From Bacteroidales bacterium UBA3743 (GTDB lineage Bacteria > Bacteroidota > Bacteroidia > Bacteroidales > Paludibacteraceae), in the NCBI GenBank assembly GCA_002371265.1, contig DFGT01000017.1, positions 1 through 64,000 of the forward strand: 64,000 nucleotides of DNA, in the 5' to 3' direction. The notes below the pieces were generated by a model. It was not told where the DNA came from, made no database searches, and was given only the letters and a program-made list of their open reading frames with translations. This document shows positions 9,311 through 18,653 of the stretch, in pieces (within the stretch, counting starts at the first letter, position 1; every line of letters starts with the position of its first letter). Made by a program: the position numbers and the translations under genes.

Positions 9311-10948
9311 TCAAGAGCGTTTTTCCAACTCTCTCAAATTCTGCATTTTCTTCTCTTTCAAATATTCAGTGATTGTGCTCAAATGTTCGCGCACCTTACC
9401 ACCTCCGAATTCATATACTTTCGACACCAGGCCATCAAGGAAGTCACGGTCGTGGGACACAAGGATAATTGTGCCCTCAAAATTCTGCAAAGCAGACTTC
9501 AATATGTCCTTTGTTCGAAGGTCAAGATGGTTCGTCGGCTCATCCAAAATCAAAAGGTTCACTGGTTCAAGCAAAAGTTTCAGCAAAGCAAGACGTGTCT
9601 TCTCTCCTCCCGACAAAACCTTGACCTTCTTCAATGAAGCTTCACCGCCAAACATAAAAGCACCTAGCAAATCTTTGATTTTAGTGCGGATATCTCCTTG
9701 CGCGACATTGTCAATTGTCTCAAACACCGTCAGTTCTCCATCTAGAAGAGAAGCCTGATTCTGTGCAAAATATCCAATCTGCACATTGTGTCCGATCTGG
9801 CAGCTACCATCGAAAGGTATCTCATTCTTGATACATTTCACAAGAGTTGACTTACCTTCACCGTTTCTACCGACAAAAGCAACTTTGTCTCCTCTTTCGA
9901 TTGTCATATTCACGCCTGATATAATCACCTTGTCGTCGTATGCCTTCTGTAGATTTTCTACGATTACAGGGTAATTTCCTGAACGAGGAGCAGGCTGGAA
10001 ACGGATCTTCAAAGCTGAAGTGTCAACCTCCTCAGGCTCGATAAGTTCGAGTTTTTCAAGCATTTTGACGCGAGACTGCACCTGAAGAGTCTTAGAATAC
10101 GTACCCTTGAAACGTTCTATGAAATCTTTTGTTTCAGCAATCATCTTCTGTTGCTCTTCGTAAGCTTTCTGCTGTTGCTCACGTCTCTCCTTACGCAACT
10201 CAAGATAATGGGAATAATTGACTTTGTAGTCGTATATTCTTCCCATCGTCACCTCAATTGTGCGTGTGGTGATATTATCGACAAAGGCGCGGTCGTGGGA
10301 TATCACGATCACCGCCTTTGCGCTATTCACAATAAAATCTTCAAGCCACTGAATAGACTCGATATCAAGATGGTTTGTTGGCTCATCAAGTAGCAGAACA
10401 TCAGGTTTCTTCAACAACAATTTGGCTAATTCAATACGCATTCTCCAACCACCGCTGAAATCGCTCGTCTGACGGTCGAAATCAGAACGAAGGAATCCAA
10501 GACCAAGAAGAGTTCTCTCCACGTCTTCCTCATAATTCGTATTGTCGATAGCATAAAATTTCTCACTCAATGCGGAAACCTTTTCTATCAATGCCATATA
10601 TTCATCACTTTCGTAGTCTGTACGCTCACCTAATTCCTTATTGAGTTCCTCAATCTCCCTTTCCATGGCAAAAAGTTGCTCGAAAGCAAGACTAGCCTCC
10701 TCACGTACTGTACGACCATCCTCCGTCATCAAATGTTGCGGAAGATATGCAATAACAGTATCTTTAGGTGCTGACACATTTCCTCTTGTCGGTTTCTGCA
10801 CACCTGCCAAGATTTTCAACAATGTGCTCTTTCCAGCACCATTCTTTCCCATCAACGCAATTCTGTCTTTCTCATTGACTTGGAAAGAGATGTTTTCAAA
10901 AAGGGTTCTGCCGCTAAACTCTACGGCCAATCCATCAACTGATATCAT
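9311..10948 (-). CDS. ABC-F family ATPase
   Basis: 545 residues with two ABC ATPase domains and no membrane segments. Visible features are Walker A GKNGAGKST (34-42) and GRNGEGKST, signatures FSGGWRMRIELAKLL and LSGGEKTRLALLKLL, Walker B plus LDEPTNHLD in both halves, and the charged linker between domains (about 240-320) typical of ABC-F proteins. ABC-F proteins act on the ribosome, in translation quality control or antibiotic protection; length and linker suggest a housekeeping Uup/EttA/YbiT-like member. It starts 3 bp after the upstream lipoprotein gene ends and is followed 20 bp later by the M13 peptidase gene. Confidence 0.93.
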   Translation of the reverse strand: MISVDGLAVEFSGRTLFENISFQVNEKDRIALMGKNGAGKSTLLKILAGVQKPTRGNVSAPKDTVIAYLPQHLMTEDGRTVREEASLAFEQLFAMEREIEELNKELGERTDYESDEYMALIEKVSALSEKFYAIDNTNYEEDVERTLLGLGFLRSDFDRQTSDFSGGWRMRIELAKLLLKKPDVLLLDEPTNHLDIESIQWLEDFIVNSAKAVIVISHDRAFVDNITTRTIEVTMGRIYDYKVNYSHYLELRKERREQQQKAYEEQQKMIAETKDFIERFKGTYSKTLQVQSRVKMLEKLELIEPEEVDTSALKIRFQPAPRSGNYPVIVENLQKAYDDKVIISGVNMTIERGDKVAFVGRNGEGKSTLVKCIKNEIPFDGSCQIGHNVQIGYFAQNQASLLDGELTVFETIDNVAQGDIRTKIKDLLGAFMFGGEASLKKVKVLSGGEKTRLALLKLLLEPVNLLILDEPTNHLDLRTKDILKSALQNFEGTIILVSHDRDFLDGLVSKVYEFGGGKVREHLSTITEYLKEKKMQNLRELEKRS

Positions 10949-10951
10949 TTA

Positions 10952-11596
10952 TTATTTGTTAACCTTTATACTAGAAATAATGCCATACAACTCCGTACGA
11001 CGAGAATCCTTAAGAGGCTCAGGGATTTCCATTGACACTGTAAAGAGCTTCTTAGTATCATTATCATAAAAAACGTAGCGTTCTTTATAAATCGTAGTGT
11101 CCAATTTAACTAATTTATAAGTAGTCTTATCAAGATATGCAACCTGGTTGACGGTTAGCTTTCGTGAATCATAGCCAGCAAATGAAACTGTTTCATCTGA
11201 CAACAATTCATGTCCGGTATCTTCACTATACTGGTCATTCTTGAATACATCCGCAATAACGTCAACATCTGATTGATTTGCTGTAGATGAATCAGAAAGC
11301 AAAAAATAATGGATTCTTACATTTTTGGACAAAGTGTCCATTGTCAAAAAATAGTCAAACTTTAAATTTTTGATTTCTTTAGTCCCTTGATTCCACACAC
11401 CAAAAGTGTGGTTTTCAGGATAAACAATATGAATGCCATCCAAATTTAAAACTTGACCAGGCACATCAATATCAGTAAAATTGTTTTGATCCTTAGGGTC
11501 ATCATCATCGCTTTTACAAGATGTAAAAACTAAAGAAGACAAGCCCAATACCAAAAATGAAATCTTAACGAATTTCAAAAAACTAAATTTTTCCAT
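10952..11596 (-). CDS. Uncharacterised lipoprotein with acidic linker
   Basis: 214 residues from the ATG at 11596, chosen because it begins a lipoprotein signal (MEKFSFLKFVKISFLVLG ... VFTSC) followed by KSDDDDPKDQ. An upstream extension lacks a sensible start. The mature part (about 160 residues) is beta-rich, with LDGIHIVYPENHTFGVWN near its start and YVFYDNDTKKLFTVSMEIPEP near the end. I do not recognise a family; the shape resembles other small Bacteroidota lipoproteins exported to the cell surface. A TATCTTTG -7 box (11622-11629) lies just upstream. It heads an operon with the ABC-F and M13 genes. Confidence 0.75.
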   Translation of the reverse strand: MEKFSFLKFVKISFLVLGLSSLVFTSCKSDDDDPKDQNNFTDIDVPGQVLNLDGIHIVYPENHTFGVWNQGTKEIKNLKFDYFLTMDTLSKNVRIHYFLLSDSSTANQSDVDVIADVFKNDQYSEDTGHELLSDETVSFAGYDSRKLTVNQVAYLDKTTYKLVKLDTTIYKERYVFYDNDTKKLFTVSMEIPEPLKDSRRTELYGIISSIKVNK

Positions 11597-11684
11597 ATAC
11601 CCTATTTTAAAAATTACATGACAAAGATAATAATTTTTGTTGAATATTTCATAATCAATCAAAAAGGGCTTACTAAATAACAAA

Positions 11685-11712
11685 AAAACCGGGTTTTTGC
11701 AAACCCGGTTTT
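11685..11712 (-). terminator. Terminator of secDF
   Basis: Perfect 12-bp stem (AAAACCGGGTTT / AAACCCGGTTTT) with a TTGC loop and A/T flanks, 22 bp past the secDF stop codon. Confidence 0.88.
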
Positions 11713-11734
11713 AATATGTTTCAAAAAAAGACCG

Positions 11735-14700
11735 TTATGCTCTTTCTGCAAGACGCTTTTCTTTCTCAATTCTCTTAGCCTCCTCCTCTTCATCAGCCTT
11801 AGCCGAGTAGTACTTGCAAGCAAATGGAGCAGCAATGAAGATTGAAGAATAAGTACCGACGATCACACCTATCAACATAGCGAAGATGAATCCACGTATT
11901 GTCTCTCCACCAAAGAAGAAGATGATAACCAATACGATCAATGTACTCAATGATGTACTGAATGTACGGCTTAGAGTAGAGCTGATAGCTGAGTTGAACA
12001 CATCCTGCTTATTGAAATCAGCACCCTTACGATTGCGGATAAACTCACGGATACGGTCGAAGATGACCACCTTATCATTGATAGAGTAACCGATCACTGT
12101 CAAAATAGCAGCAATGAACGACTGGTCGACCTCCAATGAGAATGGAACGATTCCAGTCAATGGCAATATACAGTACAACAATAGGATGAACAATGTATCG
12201 TGAGCAAGTGCAACCAATGCACCTCCTGAATATGCAAGACGGCTAAATCTCAAGAAGATATACAATCCGATACCTAACATTGCAATCAACACCGCGATTA
12301 CAGCTGAAATCTTGATATCGTCTGCCATTGTTGGTCCGACCTTCTGTGACGACTGAATACCATATGTCACTTCAGACTGAGCATCTGCCAACGATGCGAC
12401 ACCATCATTAACCACATAACGGTTTACAAACATATCTTCAGAAACACCGTTATTAAGGATTGGCTTCAATGAATTGTACAATCTTGACTCAATATCTGCA
12501 TCCACGTCATCCTCTGTATCTTGAATACGGAAGTTAGTAGAGATACGTACCTGATCTGCAGAACCGATTGTGATCACGCTTGCATTGGCACCGTCGAATG
12601 CATTATCAAGCAAATCTTTTACCTCTCCAGTTGTGACATCCTTTTCAAATTTCACTGTATAGTTTCTACCTCCAGAGAAGTCGATACCCTGCTGCAAACC
12701 AATTGCGAACAAAGAAACAATAGCAACGATAATCACTCCGAATGCTGCCATCAAATATGGTTTTGACTTGCCAATAAAATCAAATTTGACATTCTTAAAC
12801 CAGTTTTCTGAAAGCTTAGTAGAGAATGTAAGTTTCTCAAATCCTTCGCTCTTTGAATACAAATCGAAGATCAAACGTGAAACGAAGATTGCTGTCAACA
12901 ATGAACAAAGGATACCGATGATCAATGTTGTCGCAAATCCCTTGATAGGACCTGTACCGAAATAAGCCAAGATGATACCTGTCAAGATTGTTGTCACGTT
13001 GGCATCGATGATAGCGCTCATCGCATTGCCGTAACCATCTTTCAAAGCCTGCTTCATATTCTTACCTGCAGACAACTCCTCACGGATACGTTCATAGATC
13101 AACACATTAGCGTCGACCGCCATACCCAATGTAAGCACAATACCTGCGATACCAGGCAATGTCAAAACAGCCTTCAATGAAGCCAAAACTCCAAATATCA
13201 AGAATACGTTGCAAACCAATGCGGCATCAGCAATAAGACCTGGCACCAATCCATAATAAGCAATCATATATATAAGGACAAGCACGAATGCAACCACGAA
13301 TGAGATCATACCTGCATTGATAGCTTCCTGACCTAGAGATGGTCCAACCACGTCTTCCTGAACAATTTTTGCAGGGGCTGGCATCTTACCACTCTTCAAT
13401 ACGTTAGCCAAGTCTTTTGCCTCATCTACAGTAAAGTCTCCTGTGATCTCTGAACGTCCACCTGAAATCTCACCGTTTACACGAGGATAAGAATATACAT
13501 AACCATCAAGGACGATTGCTATACACTTTCCAATATTTTCACGTGTCATCTTAGCCCATGTCTTGGCTCCCTCCTGGTTCATCTCCATGCTTACAGCAGC
13601 ATAGATAGAACGATCGTTGAAGTCAGCACGTGCGTCTGTCACGCTTGCTCCTGTCAACTGTGCTTTTCTCTCCTTACCCTTCAAAGCCTTAGACTTCAAT
13701 GCGATAAGTCCGAAATAGCCATTAAACTCCTCTTTAACTGTCCAAGCGAAGAATGTTGAGTTTGGAATCAAACCTTTTGCACGACCCATATTTAAATACT
13801 CAGACACCTTAGCTGTATCACTGTAGTGAGCATAACCTACACGTGGACCAGGGTAAACCTGACCAGTCTGGAAGTTGATGCTTGGCTGCAAGTATGAGAA
13901 CAATGAAGTTGTACCCTCTGCCTTTGTAGAGTCAGCATCCTTGTTAAGGTTAGCGAGCAAGCTATCTGATGCTGTAGCTTCTGCAGCGACTGCCTTAGAT
14001 GTATCTGCTTTTGTTGTGTCAGCAGCATTCTTGTTCATTTCTGCCACCATCTCATTTACAGCAGAAATATTACGGGCGATTTCAGAGAACTCTGTTGTTT
14101 CCCAGAATGCCAAATCAGCACTACCCTGAAGCAACTTACGTACACGCTCTGGCTCCTTCACACCTGGCATCTCAATCAAGATACGGCTAGAACCCTCAAG
14201 CTTCTGGATATTTGGCTGAACCACACCATAACGGTCGATACGTGAACGAAGCACATTGAATGAGTTGTCGATAGCGCTATCAACCTCTTCTCTCAATACC
14301 TTTACTACTTCGTCGTTTGTTGATGTGTAGTTGATTTTATTTTTCAACGTGTAACCACTGAAGATTGAAGCCAACTGGCCTCCTGGGTTAACTTCGTTGA
14401 ATGCATCAATAAACAGTGTTAAGAAGTCTTTCTGTGAAGTCTTCTGTTTTTCCTTCGCCAAAGCGATTGTCTTTGTGAAAGATTCCTCTGATGCCTGATT
14501 GCCTGCAAGCGCCTTCAAGATGTCTGGAACGGAAATTTCCATCACCACATTCATACCACCTCTCAAGTCCAAACCTAAGTTCAACTCTTTCTCTCGGCAC
14601 TCTTTCAACGACCAATTTGATTCGTTGTGGCTCAACAATGTATCCATGTACGCGTTATACTTCTGAGCGTCTCCCTCAGCGTATGCCTCAGCCTCACTCT

Positions 14701-14794
14701 TATAGTGGTTTGAGACAAATGTGAACGATAGTGAATACACGCATGCCAAAAAAAGAGCAACAACCAGAAACCATACAATTCCTTTGTTTTGCAT
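11735..14794 (-). CDS. secDF: SecDF fused protein-export membrane subunit
   Basis: 1019 residues, a natural fusion of SecD and SecF as is standard in Bacteroidota. The N-terminal half has the SecD signature LGLDLRGGMNVVMEI, a large periplasmic domain and VLTLGMAVDANVLIYERIREEL. The SecF half follows, with GIDFSGGRNYTVKFE and VIGYSINDKVVIFDRIREF. SecDF uses the proton gradient to help release exported proteins from SecYEG. An Ala/Asp/Lys-rich low-complexity stretch at about residues 255-290 (ADTTKADTSKAVAAEAT) lies within the SecD periplasmic part. A -7 box TAAATTTG sits at 14848-14855 on this strand, and a strong hairpin ends the transcript. Confidence 0.96.
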   Translation of the reverse strand: MQNKGIVWFLVVALFLACVYSLSFTFVSNHYKSEAEAYAEGDAQKYNAYMDTLLSHNESNWSLKECREKELNLGLDLRGGMNVVMEISVPDILKALAGNQASEESFTKTIALAKEKQKTSQKDFLTLFIDAFNEVNPGGQLASIFSGYTLKNKINYTSTNDEVVKVLREEVDSAIDNSFNVLRSRIDRYGVVQPNIQKLEGSSRILIEMPGVKEPERVRKLLQGSADLAFWETTEFSEIARNISAVNEMVAEMNKNAADTTKADTSKAVAAEATASDSLLANLNKDADSTKAEGTTSLFSYLQPSINFQTGQVYPGPRVGYAHYSDTAKVSEYLNMGRAKGLIPNSTFFAWTVKEEFNGYFGLIALKSKALKGKERKAQLTGASVTDARADFNDRSIYAAVSMEMNQEGAKTWAKMTRENIGKCIAIVLDGYVYSYPRVNGEISGGRSEITGDFTVDEAKDLANVLKSGKMPAPAKIVQEDVVGPSLGQEAINAGMISFVVAFVLVLIYMIAYYGLVPGLIADAALVCNVFLIFGVLASLKAVLTLPGIAGIVLTLGMAVDANVLIYERIREELSAGKNMKQALKDGYGNAMSAIIDANVTTILTGIILAYFGTGPIKGFATTLIIGILCSLLTAIFVSRLIFDLYSKSEGFEKLTFSTKLSENWFKNVKFDFIGKSKPYLMAAFGVIIVAIVSLFAIGLQQGIDFSGGRNYTVKFEKDVTTGEVKDLLDNAFDGANASVITIGSADQVRISTNFRIQDTEDDVDADIESRLYNSLKPILNNGVSEDMFVNRYVVNDGVASLADAQSEVTYGIQSSQKVGPTMADDIKISAVIAVLIAMLGIGLYIFLRFSRLAYSGGALVALAHDTLFILLLYCILPLTGIVPFSLEVDQSFIAAILTVIGYSINDKVVIFDRIREFIRNRKGADFNKQDVFNSAISSTLSRTFSTSLSTLIVLVIIFFFGGETIRGFIFAMLIGVIVGTYSSIFIAAPFACKYYSAKADEEEEAKRIEKEKRLAERA

Positions 14795-14951
14795 TTTTTT
14801 TGTTATTTAATTTTTTTATTTATATTCATCTTAACACTATTAATGTGCAAATTTAAGATAAAAAAATATCATTTGCGTATTTTTCGACATTTTTTTTGAC
14901 GTTTCAATTTACATTCGACTAACAAAAATAATGTTTCCGCATTCTTTTGTA

Positions 14952-14977
14952 TAGAGACGGGATTCTCCACGTCTCTA
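14952..14977. repeat. TAGAGACG inverted repeat (related to dispersed repeat family)
   Basis: 8-bp perfect inverted repeat TAGAGACG / CGTCTCTA with a 10-nt loop, located in the gap between secDF and the M16 peptidase gene. It shares the outer arms of the dispersed palindromes at 20.7 kb and 25.6 kb but not their centre. Confidence 0.5.
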
Positions 14978-14993
14978 CTCATATATATAATTT

Positions 14994-16226
14994 CTATTTC
15001 GTATATATCAAAGTGGATAATTTGTCCTCCTCAAAAATGTCGTTCGCTATCTCCAAAAGTTGCTTCGACGTAATCTTAGATATTTTTTCAGCCACTACCG
15101 AATTTGATTCATTCATACCAAAGAATAGAAAACTTTTTGCCATGTTGAGAGCATAGTTCTCTCTGTTCTCATTGGCTATAGTCAGTTGTCCCATCAGTTG
15201 TCGCTTTGCTCGCTCCAACTGTGATGACGGCATTTCCCTTTCACGCAAGTTTTTCAACTCCTTATATATAACATGCAGACATTTTTCAGTGTCGTCGTGC
15301 TCTGTGCCAAAATAGATATTGATTAAGCCGTCATCTGAATAGGCTGTGTAGGCCGACTCCACTGTATAAGCCAAACCTCTCTTTTCCCGCACAGCAAGAT
15401 TAAGTTTGGAATTCATTCCTGGGCCGCCCAATATATTATTCAGCAGATACAATGGCAGACGTCGTTCATCCGACAACGAGTATGCTCTCGCCCCGATCAA
15501 CGCATGTGTCTGGTGTGTGTTCAGATTCTTGCGAACATGGTCGGGCACATACAACGCCGACTTTTGTCTGGTCTTAGTGCTATATTTGGCAGCGACGTCG
15601 CCAAAATATTTCTCTGCGAGCCTCATCACCTTTTTAAACGGAATGTTGCCGACGGAGAAAAAAAGTATTCTGTCTGTGCAATAATTGTTCGCCACAAAGC
15701 GAAGTGCATTCTCTGTGGTGTATTCCTGCAGACGTTCTGCATCTCCTAGAATATTTCTGCCAAGCTGCGAATTTTTGAAGACGATGCTTTCAAACTCATC
15801 ATAGATCAATTCCGACGGAGAATCGTTGTATGAGTTAATCTCCTCTATAATCACGTCGACCTCCTTCTCTATCTCATGAGACGGGAATGTCGGATGGAAT
15901 ACAATGTCAGAGCATAAATCAACTGCTTTTTCAAAATCAGCAGTCAACACAGTGGAATAGACAAAGGTCTCTTCTTTTGTAGTATACGCGTTGATTTCCC
16001 CGCCCACTCCTTCAAGACGGTTGAGAATATGCCACGAGTTTCTTTTCTCAGTTCCCTTAAAAAGCATGTGCTCTATGAAATGAGCCATACCACTCTCGTC
16101 CTCTTCCTCATCTCGGGTGCCGGCATTGATTGCGAAGCCGCAATACGCCACCTGTGAAGCCTCCTCTTTATGCACTATGCGGACTCCGTTGGGCAACGTC
16201 GCCGCATGAATATCCGTATTCTTCAT
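14994..16226 (-). CDS. M16 family zinc peptidase
   Basis: 410 residues, single-subunit length for bacterial M16B (processing peptidase-like) enzymes. The inverted zinc motif HFIEHMLFKGT (His49, Glu52, His53) is intact, with the distal Glu in EKEVDVIIEEINSYNDSPSE. The C-terminal half contains GGPGMNSKLNLAVREKRGLAYTVES, the family's conserved Arg/Tyr region. There is no signal peptide, so it is probably cytosolic. Its start overlaps the DUF3109 stop by 4 bp (ATGA), so the two are translationally coupled, with kdsA upstream. The family is secure; the substrate is unknown. Confidence 0.93.
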   Translation of the reverse strand: MKNTDIHAATLPNGVRIVHKEEASQVAYCGFAINAGTRDEEEDESGMAHFIEHMLFKGTEKRNSWHILNRLEGVGGEINAYTTKEETFVYSTVLTADFEKAVDLCSDIVFHPTFPSHEIEKEVDVIIEEINSYNDSPSELIYDEFESIVFKNSQLGRNILGDAERLQEYTTENALRFVANNYCTDRILFFSVGNIPFKKVMRLAEKYFGDVAAKYSTKTRQKSALYVPDHVRKNLNTHQTHALIGARAYSLSDERRLPLYLLNNILGGPGMNSKLNLAVREKRGLAYTVESAYTAYSDDGLINIYFGTEHDDTEKCLHVIYKELKNLREREMPSSQLERAKRQLMGQLTIANENRENYALNMAKSFLFFGMNESNSVVAEKISKITSKQLLEIANDIFEEDKLSTLIYTK

Positions 16227-16807
16227 TTAATCATTCCTTGCTTTTTCAACTCACCGACACAGAGTTCAAGTTCATCATACCACTCCTGTCCAAATCTTCT
16301 GATCAAAGGCTCTTTTAAGAATTTGTAGACGGGAAGGTCATTTATACTGCCTAATTTTCTTGCACATTTGCAGACATCCCATTTATGATAATTCACAGCG
16401 ACACAATCGCCGACCTTATCGAGTCGGACAGGATACAGATGACAAGAAATTGGTTTGTAGAAATCACTTCTTCCCTCTCTATATGCGACCTCAAGCGCAC
16501 ACTTGCACATTCCATCTTTGTCGATGGTTGTGAAGACGCACTCTCTACCGTTCACAATGGATGTCACTTTGTCGCCCTGCGGATCTGTATACCACACTCC
16601 CTGCTTCTTAATCACATCCTTCGACGCTTCCGAAAGTTGATCCCATACTACATCTACAAGACGCTCCAAGATAGGAATTTCATCATCTTCCAACGGAGCC
16701 CCACAGTCTCCCTCAATACAACACTCTCCCTTGCACTTTGCCAAGTCGCAAAGGAATCTGCGTTCCAACACATCAAAACTTACTATCGTATCCTGAATCT
16801 GCAACAT
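16223..16807 (-). CDS. DUF3109 family cysteine-cluster protein
   Basis: 194 residues matching DUF3109, a Bacteroidota-typical family related to Cys-cluster (YkgJ-like) proteins. The N-terminal cluster FLCDLAKCKGECCIEGDCGAP supplies Cys20, 25, 29, 30 and 35. More Cys/His lie at CKCALEVAYREGR, CHLYPVRLD and WDVCKCARKL. The pattern suggests a bound metal or Fe-S cluster, but this is inference. The middle gene of a tight three-gene run: 5 bp after kdsA and overlapping the M16 peptidase start. No enzymatic role is established. Confidence 0.85.
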   Translation of the reverse strand: MLQIQDTIVSFDVLERRFLCDLAKCKGECCIEGDCGAPLEDDEIPILERLVDVVWDQLSEASKDVIKKQGVWYTDPQGDKVTSIVNGRECVFTTIDKDGMCKCALEVAYREGRSDFYKPISCHLYPVRLDKVGDCVAVNYHKWDVCKCARKLGSINDLPVYKFLKEPLIRRFGQEWYDELELCVGELKKQGMIK

Positions 16808-16812
16808 ACCAA

Positions 16813-17640
16813 TTACAACTCTACTACTGTCTTTCGCAATTTCACCAATTTAGTCAACAACGCCTCAGCCAAATCAAGACGGAGCATATTCGCACCGTCA
16901 CTCTTCGCCTCACTTGGCTTTGGATGGGTTTCCATAAACAAACCATCCGCACCTACTGCGATTCCAGCACGTGCGATTGTCTCTATCATATCCGGATTAC
17001 CCCCAGTCACTCCTGAAGTCTGGTTTGGTTGCTGAAGTGAGTGAGTGATGTCAAGCACAACAGGATAACCGATCTTCTGCATTGTAGGAATACCACGGTA
17101 ATCGACAATCAAATCCTGATAGCCGAACTCAGTTCCACGGTCTGTCAAAAGAATCTTGTCGTTGCCACACTCCTTGATTTTGCCAGCAGCAAACTTCATC
17201 GATTCCGGAGAAATAAACTGACCTTTCTTGATATTAACCACCTTTCCTGTTTTGGCAGCAGCCACCAAAATATCCGTCTGACGGCAAAGGAACGCTGGGA
17301 TCTGGATCACATCAACATACTTTGCTGCCATGTCTGCCTCAGAAGCAGAATGGATATCCGTCACCACAGGAATATTATACTTCTCCCCCACTCTCTTCAA
17401 AATATCAAGTGCCTTCTCGTCTCCGATTCCAGAGAAACTGTCAAGACGCGAACGGTTTGCCTTTCTGTATGAACCCTTGAAAATATATGGGATGTGAAGT
17501 TTATCACAGATAGCCACCATCTTGTCAGCAATTTCAAAAGCCATCTCCTCACCTTCTATACAGCAAGGACCTGCCATCAAGAAGAAATTATTGTCGGCTA
17601 GATATTTTAGTTTTGGAATGAAAGAATAATCCATAGTCAT
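16813..17640 (-). CDS. kdsA: 3-deoxy-8-phosphooctulonate (KDO-8-P) synthase
   Basis: 275 residues, typical for KdsA. It condenses phosphoenolpyruvate with arabinose-5-phosphate in the pathway to KDO for the lipopolysaccharide core. Family motifs include FFLMAGPCCIEGEEMAFEIAD, FKGSYRKANRSRLDSFSGIG, DVIQIPAFLCRQTDIL, KKGQFISPESMKFAAGKI and GADGLFMETHPKPSEAKSDG. The start ATGACTATGGAT also offers an internal ATG at 17634. It leads an operon with DUF3109 and an M16 peptidase, and a CAAAAATA (minus-strand TATTTTTG) box lies at 17705-17712. Confidence 0.96.
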   Translation of the reverse strand: MTMDYSFIPKLKYLADNNFFLMAGPCCIEGEEMAFEIADKMVAICDKLHIPYIFKGSYRKANRSRLDSFSGIGDEKALDILKRVGEKYNIPVVTDIHSASEADMAAKYVDVIQIPAFLCRQTDILVAAAKTGKVVNIKKGQFISPESMKFAAGKIKECGNDKILLTDRGTEFGYQDLIVDYRGIPTMQKIGYPVVLDITHSLQQPNQTSGVTGGNPDMIETIARAGIAVGADGLFMETHPKPSEAKSDGANMLRLDLAEALLTKLVKLRKTVVEL

Positions 17641-17780
17641 ATTTTTATATGTGTATTATCAATTCTTGTAGGAGGCACTTAACCTAAACTCTCTACGATT
17701 TGTGCAAAAATACGCAAAATTATCGTTGGAATGTGAAAATCCATATGATTTTTCCACATAGTGCAGATGCCAATAAACTT

Positions 17781-18611
17781 TCATCTATAATATTCTATAT
17801 CATACTCCACAAACGTTGTCTCTCCTGTATCTTTATGATACCATTCTTCTTTGATTAGGTTTTTCCACCCGTCATAGATATACGTTATGACACAATCAAT
17901 ATTATTTATCTCCCAAACAACATTATAGTTTTTACGATACATTGTCTTCTGTTTCACTCGTCCATCCTCGTAATACGTGTATTGCTCATCACGAATTGTA
18001 TCATCTTCCTTTTCATAGTATTTACGAATCCGCATTTTATTGTTTTCATCCACATCTGCAACCATGGATTTTGTTAAATACTTAAAAATAATTTCTACTT
18101 TTTCTAAAGAGTCTGATTTTGATTTACAATGATATTTTACAATATATTGATATTCCTTACTTTCATATTTATTTTTATATTCTATATGATTAAGAAAACC
18201 TTTTTTATAATAATAAATAGCCGTACCTCCATTCGACAGGCTCATCTTTTTTCTACGTCTGCCTATCTTATTTTTGTAAAAATCATCTATAAATGGGTCA
18301 ATATCATTATAAACTACAGAATCGGACATAGCCTCCTCAACAAATGGAGGTGCAGTTTTAGCGATATACGTTTTGATTAAATTTCCGGATTCATCAAGTA
18401 CATGTTTGTAGCACTCTTTCCAAGACATACGAATATCCACCGTTCTACAACGATCCGCATGTGTCAAATACCCAGCTTCGTCAAAATAATAAACTTGCGA
18501 GTTTCCTTTATAACGCTTTACTGGACCTTTCAATCCTAAATAACTAACACTATTGCCTGCAAAAACGAATTGAGACAACAAGAATAATACAAACAGAAAT
18601 AATTTATTCAT
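17781..18611 (-). CDS. Exported protein with YD-like repeats, unknown function
   Basis: 276 residues with a signal peptide (MNKLFLFVLFLLSQFVFAG). The mature part contains repeated short motifs of the RHS/YD or MORN-like antiparallel type: VYYFDEAGYLTHADR, KHVLDESGNLIKTYI, TYYEDGRVKQKTMYR, ITYIYDGWKNLIKEEWYHKDTGE. Such repeats form beta-hairpin arrays in secreted proteins of Bacteroidota. There is no lipobox Cys. It sits alone between the BASS transporter and kdsA. No function can be given. Confidence 0.7.
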   Translation of the reverse strand: MNKLFLFVLFLLSQFVFAGNSVSYLGLKGPVKRYKGNSQVYYFDEAGYLTHADRCRTVDIRMSWKECYKHVLDESGNLIKTYIAKTAPPFVEEAMSDSVVYNDIDPFIDDFYKNKIGRRRKKMSLSNGGTAIYYYKKGFLNHIEYKNKYESKEYQYIVKYHCKSKSDSLEKVEIIFKYLTKSMVADVDENNKMRIRKYYEKEDDTIRDEQYTYYEDGRVKQKTMYRKNYNVVWEINNIDCVITYIYDGWKNLIKEEWYHKDTGETTFVEYDIEYYR

Positions 18612-18653
18612 ACTTTGGGGATTTTAGAACGACAGATACTATTTAAAACAGGA

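Noticed and set aside
9160..9974. Plus-strand frames over the ABC-F gene
   Set aside because: Antisense to a gene with both intact ATPase domains.
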